This document shows, piece by piece, positions 58,019 through 64,000 of a stretch of DNA of 64,000 bases. The stretch's first letter is position 1. Every line of letters begins with the position of its first letter. The DNA comes from Streptomyces marianii. GTDB lineage: Bacteria; Actinomycetota; Actinomycetes; Streptomycetales; Streptomycetaceae. The notes under the pieces are model-generated. The model searched no databases and was not told the DNA's origin. It worked only from the letters and a program-made list of their open reading frames with translations. The translations under genes were made by a program, and so were the position numbers. The stretch is taken from assembly GCF_005795905.1 (NCBI RefSeq), contig NZ_VAWE01000002.1, positions 274,185-338,184 on the forward strand, in the 5' to 3' direction.

Positions 58019-61000
58019 GTGAGCACTGAGACACCGCCGGGAAGCGGGACCGGACTGCCCGAGCCGCCGGAGGGCGGGGCCGGACTGCCCGAGCCGCCGG
58101 AGGGCGGGACCAAACTGCCGGATGTCGATGAGGTCTTGGCCGCGGCGCTGTGCGCGCAGGGTGAGCCGGGTGTGCGGGCGCTGGGGCTGCTGCGTGATGC
58201 GCGCCGGATCCTGACCGGCACCGTTCTGGAGCGGCCGGGAGAGGTCGCGGAGTCGTGTCTGCGCGGCGCGGCGGACGCGCTGCTGAGCCTGCCGGGCGCT
58301 CCGGCCGTTCCGGTGGGCCTGAAGTCCGCGGCCGCAGGCCTGCTCGACGCCGTGGACGCCGTCTCTGCCGCGCGGGTTGCCGTCAGCGGCGCTCCGGCCG
58401 GCCGGGACGACGCCGTCCCGGAGGCGAGCCGGACGGCCGCCGGTGCCGCCCCGGCGGCCGCCTCCGGTGCCCCGGCCGGCCCGTCGGCGTTCGCGTCCTC
58501 CGGCGTCGCGGGGGTTGAGGAGGCGTGGGAGCGGGTGAGCGCGGCGGCCGAGGTGCTGCGCGGGCAGCTGGCCCGGCCGGGCGGCTACCACCGGGGCCGG
58601 GCCGTGGGGATCGCCGAGCGCCTGATGGGGGTGAAGCTCGGCGTCGCCCAGGAGACGGCGCTGGACGTGTGGGGCGCGGTGTACGGCACGACGTCGGGCA
58701 CCCTGCACGGTGCCGTGGCCGAGGCGGGCCGAGCGGCCCGCCTGTACGCCGAGGTTCTCGCCGCGGCCCGTCAGCTGCTGGTGCCGCTGCCCGGCCGCGC
58801 CGCCCGGGTCTTGGAACTCACCGCCCTCGAGAGCCCGGATGCCGCGCACGCGTTGGAGCTGGCCCGGTGGGCCGACCCGCGTGCCGCCGCGTTTTTCTTC
58901 CGCTCCCGCCCCGCCGCCGCCTGGCTGCCGGTCCTCCAGGAGCACGCGCCGCACCTGCTGCTGCCCGACGCCCCGGCCGGCGGGGTGTGGCCGGCCGGCG
59001 TGTTCTTCGAGGACCTCGCGGCTGCCGACCCGCCCGCGGCCGGCGCCTGGCTGGCCGAGCACGCCGAGGAGGTCGCGGCCGCGGGCCGGCCCGCGCTGGA
59101 CGCGGTGCTGCGCCTGGCCGGCCGCGGCCCCGGACTGCTCCCTGCGGCCCTGGTGCGTACGGTGCTCGCCGGACAGGCCGCCGCCCGCCCGGCGGGAGAG
59201 GTGGTGTCCCCGCCGGAGGGGTGGACGCTGCGCCTGGCGGCCGAGTGGGCCTGTGCGGTGCCCGTCCCGGCCCGGGACCGCGACTGGGTCCTCGTGGTCG
59301 AGCTCCTGCTGAAGATGACGGTCGAGGCCGAGCACGCGGCCGCCCGTGTGCGCCGCGCCGGTCCGGCCGCCCGAGCCCGCGCCGCCGCGCAGTACCCCGG
59401 CCTCCTTGGGACCGGCGTCGGCCGGGTCCTGCTCGACGACCCCGAAGACTGGGAGCGGGCGGCGCTCGCCGAGGCCGCCCGGATGCCGGACCACCTGGTC
59501 GGGCGCCTGCTGCAGGAACTCGTGGCGAGCGCCCACCCGGACGGGCCCGGCGCCGGGGCGCACCCGCAGGTCCGCATGATCCGCGCCGTCGTCGCGGCCC
59601 GGCTGGCCCGGGACGTGGAGCTCACCGACCCGGCCGCCCGCCGCGTCGTCTTCCACGAGGACCTTCACCGCGTCCGTCTCACCGCGCCGGCCGCGTTCGG
59701 CGGACCCCGCCTGGCGCGCGCCGTGCTCGACCTCGCCGCGGCGGACGCGGACGCCGGCGAGATGCTGGCCGAGCGCACCGCCCAGTGGAAGAAGGTCGCC
59801 GCCGCCGACGCGTGGCTGCACGACCTGATCTGGGCCGCGCACCTTGCCGTCCGCGTCCCCGACCCGCATGAGAACTCACATGAGGACATGCATGAGGACT
59901 CCCATGAGGACCTGCATGAGGACCTGCAAGAGGACATGCATGAGGACAGGCGTGAGGACGCGGTTCCCTCGCCTTCGTGCACGGCCCCGTCGGCGCCGCC
60001 CGCGCAGGAGGCGGCCCAGTGGCAGGCTCGCGCCCACGAGCTCGTTCCGCGGCTGCTGGGCGGCCGTCCTGATCCGGAGCCGGCGCGCCTCGTCGAGGCG
60101 GTGTGGCGTACCTGCCCGCCGGATGCTGCCGCCGCGCTGGAGAAGGCGGCGCGCGCGGCTCTCGGCACGCCTCCGTCCAGCCGGGACATCGACGAGGTCC
60201 TGCCTGCGGGCGCCGACGGGCCGACGGCCGTCTCGAGCCGCTCGCGTCCTGGCTGCGTGTGTGGGACTGGTCGCCCGTCCTGCCCGCGCGGCTGCTGGCC
60301 GGCTTCGAGCCGCTGCTGGCCGCGCTGCGCCGCATGGCCCCGACGGTCCGGCCGACCCGCGCGCCGCCGCCCGTCCGGAGCCGTTCACCGCGCCCCGGGG
60401 CGTCGACGGCGAGGACCTGGTGGAACTCGCGGCCGCCCGCGGTCCGCTGGCCGCCGCTGCCGCCCTGAACGCCGCCGGGGACCGGGGCGCCGAGGTGTAC
60501 GCGGGCCTGCTGAACCGGCTCGTCGCCGCCGCGCCGGACGCCTGGACCGCGGACGTGCCCGCCGTCCTGGCCACGCTCCGCACGCCCGCCCTGCGCGGCT
60601 TCTACCTCACCGCGGTCCGGGCCGCCGCGCACCTGCCCGGCGCCCTGCCGGACCGGAACCTCTCCCACGCCATCGCCGGCGCGCTCCAGCTGCGCCGCTC
60701 GCTTCCCGGCCCCGGGACGGCCGGCGAACAGACCGACACCGCGGCCCTGTTCGCCGACGAGGCGCTGTTCGGCCTGCTCGCCCAGGCATGGAACCGGCCC
60801 GACGGCGCCGCCGGCCTCGACGACGTGCTGCTGCCCGAGGCCCTGGCCCACCTGCACACCCTCGCCGACGCCCTCACCCGCCCCGCCGAAGCGGCGGCCC
60901 CGCCCGCGCAGGTGCCGCCCGCCGGCGGGCCGCAGCGCCCGGACCCCGCGGTACGCGCCCTGGAGTGCCTGCTCGACTACGCCGCGGCCCGGGCCCGCGC

Positions 61001-61898
61001 CGGCGCCGCGATGCCCGCCGACGTCCTGGATCTCCTCGCCAGGGTCCTCGCCGCCGGCCCGGCCCGGCCGGCGGTGTCCGCCGCCATCGGCCCCCGGCTG
61101 CCGGCCCTGCACCGCCACGCCCCCGGCCACGCCGCCGGCCACCCCGCGCTCACCGCCCTGGACGGCCGCCCCACACCGGCCGCCGCCTGGCTGCACACCG
61201 GCCCCGCCGACCCGCCGCTGCTCACCGCCCTGGACCGCGCCGCCCTGTTCGCGTCCCTCCGCCACGGTGCCGGCGGCCCGGCCGAGCACCTGGCGCACGC
61301 CCTCACCGCCGACCCGTACGCCCTTGGCGACCCGGCCGGCGCCCTCACCGAGATCGCGGCCGGACCCGGCGGCCCGGCCGCCGTCTCCTGGCTGCTGCAG
61401 GTCATGGCCTGGCGCCTCGATCCGGCGTGGGGCGACATCGCGGCCGGCCGCCTGCACTTCACCCGTACCGTCCCGCGGCCGGCCACCGGGGAGGAACTCG
61501 CCGCGCTCACCGCCGTGTGGCGGGCCGCGCTCACCGCCCACCTGCCGCCCGGCGCGCTCGCCGGCGCCGGCTACTTCGCCCACCTTCCCCTCGACGACGC
61601 GGTGTGGCTGCCCCTGGCCCGCGCCAGCGCCGAGCACACCCCGCCGCACACGCCCGCCACCGCCGCCGAACGCGCGGCCGCGCACCCCGGCGACCGGGAC
61701 GCACTCCTGCTGACCGCCCGACTCCTCGACCGTCCCGCGGACGTGTGGGGGACCCAGGCCGTTCTCCCGTACGCCCGCGCCCTGCTGCAGACCGCGCAGG
61801 CCATGACCGCCCACCCCTGCCCGGACACCGTCGCGCAGCTGCGCGAAGCGCTGATCAACGCCGGCGAGGTGGACGCCGCCCACACCCCGGCCGGCTGA
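58019..61898 (+). pseudogene. large helical repeat protein broken by two frameshifts
   Basis: About 1290 codons. Reads well in one frame from GTG 58019 to about 60225, in a second to about 60360 (LEPLASWLRVWDWSPVLPA), and in the third to 61898 (RGVDGEDLVELAAARGPL onward), each step in the same direction. Alpha-helical, Leu/Ala-rich, HEAT-like in feel. N-terminus holds two LPEPPEGG repeats and residues about 618-648 hold seven or eight HEDx repeats. Homopolymer-free GC context makes sequencing error possible. No catalytic motif seen; large scaffold or NTPase-less sensor. Confidence 0.65.
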
Positions 61899-62251
61899 CC
61901 GCCCCGCCCCCGGCGGGCCGCGCGGGAGGAGGTGCGCGCCGCGCCGCCCCTCCCGCGCCGCCGGCTCCACGGCACGAAACCGGTCCGGCCCGCCGGGCCC
62001 CGAACACGGCCGAAGCGCCGGCCGCCGCTGCCCGCACCTGCAGCGCGACGCACCGGCGAACACACTGGTCAAGCAGCACATGCGCGCTGCATCAGCGCGC
62101 TGACAGACCACGCTCACATGCCGCGTCCGCTCAGCACGCCACACGGGCACGCCGGTCATCCACGCTCACCGGCTGGTCACCTTCGGACAGGTGCGGTCAA
62201 GATCGTGAAAGCGTCGACCTGCGACGGCCGCGGCCCGTAGCGTCCCCGGGC
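61899..62251. other. intergenic stretch, nothing recognised
   Basis: 353 bases; GC-rich start after the 61898 stop may contain a terminator but no clean stem was assigned. Confidence 0.4.
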
Positions 62252-63073
62252 ATGACGGAATCGAGGAGACCGCGGCTGGTGCCGACGGGGAACTGCTTCT
62301 GCGGATGCGGCGGCGAGGCGGAGATCGGCCGCTGGTTCGTCGCGGGGCACGACATCACCGCCGCCGCGGCCCTGCGCGCGGTCCAGGGCGAGAGCCTGCC
62401 GCAGCGGCTGGTGCGCGCCGGCTACGGGCCGGACCGCTCGGTGGTCCAGGAAGCGGTCGAACAGGCGGGCTGGGTGCGGTGCGCCGGCTGCGCGTACGCG
62501 GGAGCGCCGGCCGGGCTGGCCGCCCACCAGCGCTCCGGCGGCTGCACCGGCGTCCCGCCGGAGCCCCGGTCCGACCAGGACGGTACGCCGACGCCCGACC
62601 AGGACGCGCCGCCGGCCGGGCCGCCGCCCGGGGAGCGCCGCCCGCGCCGGCCGGGCACGGCCCAGGACACCGGCCCGGTCCGCGCCGCAAACGGCCCCGC
62701 CCAGGGACTGCTGCTCCCGGGAAGCGGCGACCCGTTCTGGAAGCAGGTCCCGCTGCCGCTGCGCCACACCCTCGCCACGGCCGCGTACCGGCTGGTGACA
62801 CCGGAACAGCCGGTGCTGCGGGAGAAGGGCAACCGCGGCGTGCGGTACGCGCTGCGGGCGGCCGGCAACAAGCGGATGACCGGCCGGCACTGGCACGCCC
62901 TGCTGACCGCTCCCCGCGAGTCGTTCGGCAGCGCGCGCAGCGAGCGCGCGGACCAGGTCTTCACCGTCCTTGGGGAGGTGGTGGCCCAGTACGTCGCGCC
63001 GGCCCTCGCGCAGCGGCCAGCCGACGGCACCGCCGGCCCCGCGGCTGATCCCGCGCCGCCCTCGCCCGGGTGA
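62252..63073 (+). CDS. zinc-binding protein, 273 aa
   Basis: MTESRRPRLVPTGNCFCGC, EIGRWFVAGHDITAAAALRA, CAGCAYAGAPAGLAAHQRSG: two zinc elements, with a CxCGC...FVAGHD pattern found in many Streptomyces proteins of unknown role. Disordered Pro-rich middle (105-150), then a C-terminal DPFWKQVPLPLRHTLATAAY globular part. The start is internal to a longer open frame; ATG chosen by composition. Confidence 0.65.
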   Translation: MTESRRPRLVPTGNCFCGCGGEAEIGRWFVAGHDITAAAALRAVQGESLPQRLVRAGYGPDRSVVQEAVEQAGWVRCAGCAYAGAPAGLAAHQRSGGCTGVPPEPRSDQDGTPTPDQDAPPAGPPPGERRPRRPGTAQDTGPVRAANGPAQGLLLPGSGDPFWKQVPLPLRHTLATAAYRLVTPEQPVLREKGNRGVRYALRAAGNKRMTGRHWHALLTAPRESFGSARSERADQVFTVLGEVVAQYVAPALAQRPADGTAGPAADPAPPSPG

Positions 63074-63221
63074 GCGGACGCCGTCCTGCCGCCCGGCCGT
63101 GCCGCGGGTCCGGTGGTGTCCCCCTGCCGGCCCTGTGGTCCGCGGGCCCTGTGACCGCCTGGCCCGCCCCGGGCGGCCCGTCCGCGGCGCGGCGATCGCC
63201 GGCACGGCGCACGATGCCGGT

Positions 63222-64000
63222 ATGGCGAAGGCGACGGCGTACGACGCAGCGGTGAAGTCCTGGCACTGGTACTCACGCGACCACGCGCTCGCGGCGGCGC
63301 TGCTGTGCCGCCGGTGCGCGGAGCTGGAGCGCAGCCCGGACCCGCCCGGCGAGCAGGACCGCGCGCAGGGACTGGCCTGGTCCGCGGCACAGGCGGCGGA
63401 GCACGGACCTACGCGATGGGCGCCGTCCTGACGGCGTTCGCCTTCCTCGAGGCCTCCGTCAACGAACTGCTCGCCTCGGCGGCCGAGGACCAGCTCGAGA
63501 TGGGCGGCGGCAGGGAGGCCTCACCGCCGAGGAGCGCGCCGCCCTCGTCGGCCTGCAGCAGGCATGGGGCGTGGGCGGTCCGTCGCTGCTGGATCGCGCG
63601 CAGCTGGTCCTCCACCTGCTGCGCCGGAACCCCTTCAACAAGGGCGAGGAGCCGTTCCAGTCGGCCGACGTGCTCAGACGCCTGCGCAACGCCCTGGTCC
63701 ACTACCGGCCCGAGTGGCGCGCGGTCGGCGCCGGCAGGCAGACGACCGGATCGCCAAGGACCTGGCCCACCTGCCGATCGCACCCCACCCGTTCGCCACC
63801 ACCGGCCACCCGCCCTTCCCCGACCGGCGCCTCGGCCACGGACTGGCCTCCTGGGCGTGGAAGACGTCCCTGGCCTTCACCGACGACTTCCTCGCCCGCG
63901 TCGGCGTCCAGCCGGTCTACGAAGACCTGCGCCCCCGCCTTTCGACCGACCGGCCCCGACCGGCTGACCGCACGCGCCGCCACAGGCGTCCCGCTCCGGC
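63222..64000 (+). pseudogene. frameshifted gene with HEPN-type motif, reaches window end
   Basis: ATG 63222 (MAKATAYDAAVKSWHWYSRD). Protein-like sequence then jumps frames: TYAMGAVLTAFAFLEASVNE near 63410, TAEERAALVGLQQAWG near 63520, LRRLRNALVHYRPEW near 63675, and LAHLPIAPHPFATTG near 63765. RNALVH matches the Rx4H signature of HEPN ribonucleases. Multiple indels: decayed gene or poor sequence. Confidence 0.5.

Noticed and set aside
58019..63073. One 1684-residue protein
   Set aside because: After about 60225 the frame becomes Arg/Pro low-complexity while other frames hold the real sequence; the end (62252-63073) is a separate gene.

Overview
The window looks like part of a large linear replicon (linear plasmid or chromosome arm) of Streptomyces or a close relative. 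The DNA is about 70% G+C with actinobacterial codon use, many GTG and TTG starts and many 4-base stop/start overlaps. The left edge carries the tap-tpg pair that serves Streptomyces telomeres. No integrase, rRNA, CRISPR array or complete phage structural module was seen. Most genes are short accessory genes of unknown function, often with CxxC zinc-binding pairs.

Layout. 1-2.5 kb: tap (5′ end cut off), tpg and a small zinc protein. 2.6-7.4 kb: two small minus genes, a RING-finger/TerD-like protein, two small membrane proteins. 7.7-15.5 kb: a minus operon WGR protein, MoxR ATPase, metallopeptidase-like VWA protein and a 1514-aa protein. 16-21.5 kb: C5-cytosine methyltransferase, RNA ligase, a CTG-start gene, a HAD-fold protein. 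21.7-30.6 kb: lipoprotein, DUF262 protein, Fic/Doc-type toxin-antitoxin pair, many small unknown genes. 30.7-31.0 kb: tRNA-Trp and a tRNA fragment. 31.2-38.6 kb: a long minus operon (MazG-like, EEP nuclease/phosphatase, thymidylate kinase, radical SAM/SPASM, five small partners) with a divergent XRE/TPR regulator, then CutA. 39-41 kb and 49-51 kb: two related tRNA clusters with shared structured non-coding elements. 41-48 kb: small genes, YidD and a double-GntR regulator. 50-64 kb: small genes, a Topo VI-A/Spo11-like Toprim protein, endonuclease VII, a large frameshifted repeat-containing protein and a frameshifted HEPN-motif gene at the right edge.

Main regulatory signal: at least fifteen promoters share one layout, a 13-bp box (about TGACNCTTWTAAC) directly abutting a −35 hexamer (TTGACT, TTGCCT or TTTACT), a 17-18 bp spacer and a −10 close to TACATT. 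They stand in front of protein genes and both tRNA clusters, on both strands, three times back to back. This points to an element-wide regulon.

How it may work together (inference): Tap/Tpg maintain the ends; tRNAs, RNA ligase and the HAD protein may protect or supplement translation; the methyltransferase, DUF262 protein, toxin-antitoxin pair and MoxR/VWA operon look like defence or stability functions. Four long intergenic tracts almost lack A on the plus strand, so they stay open in several frames without being genes.
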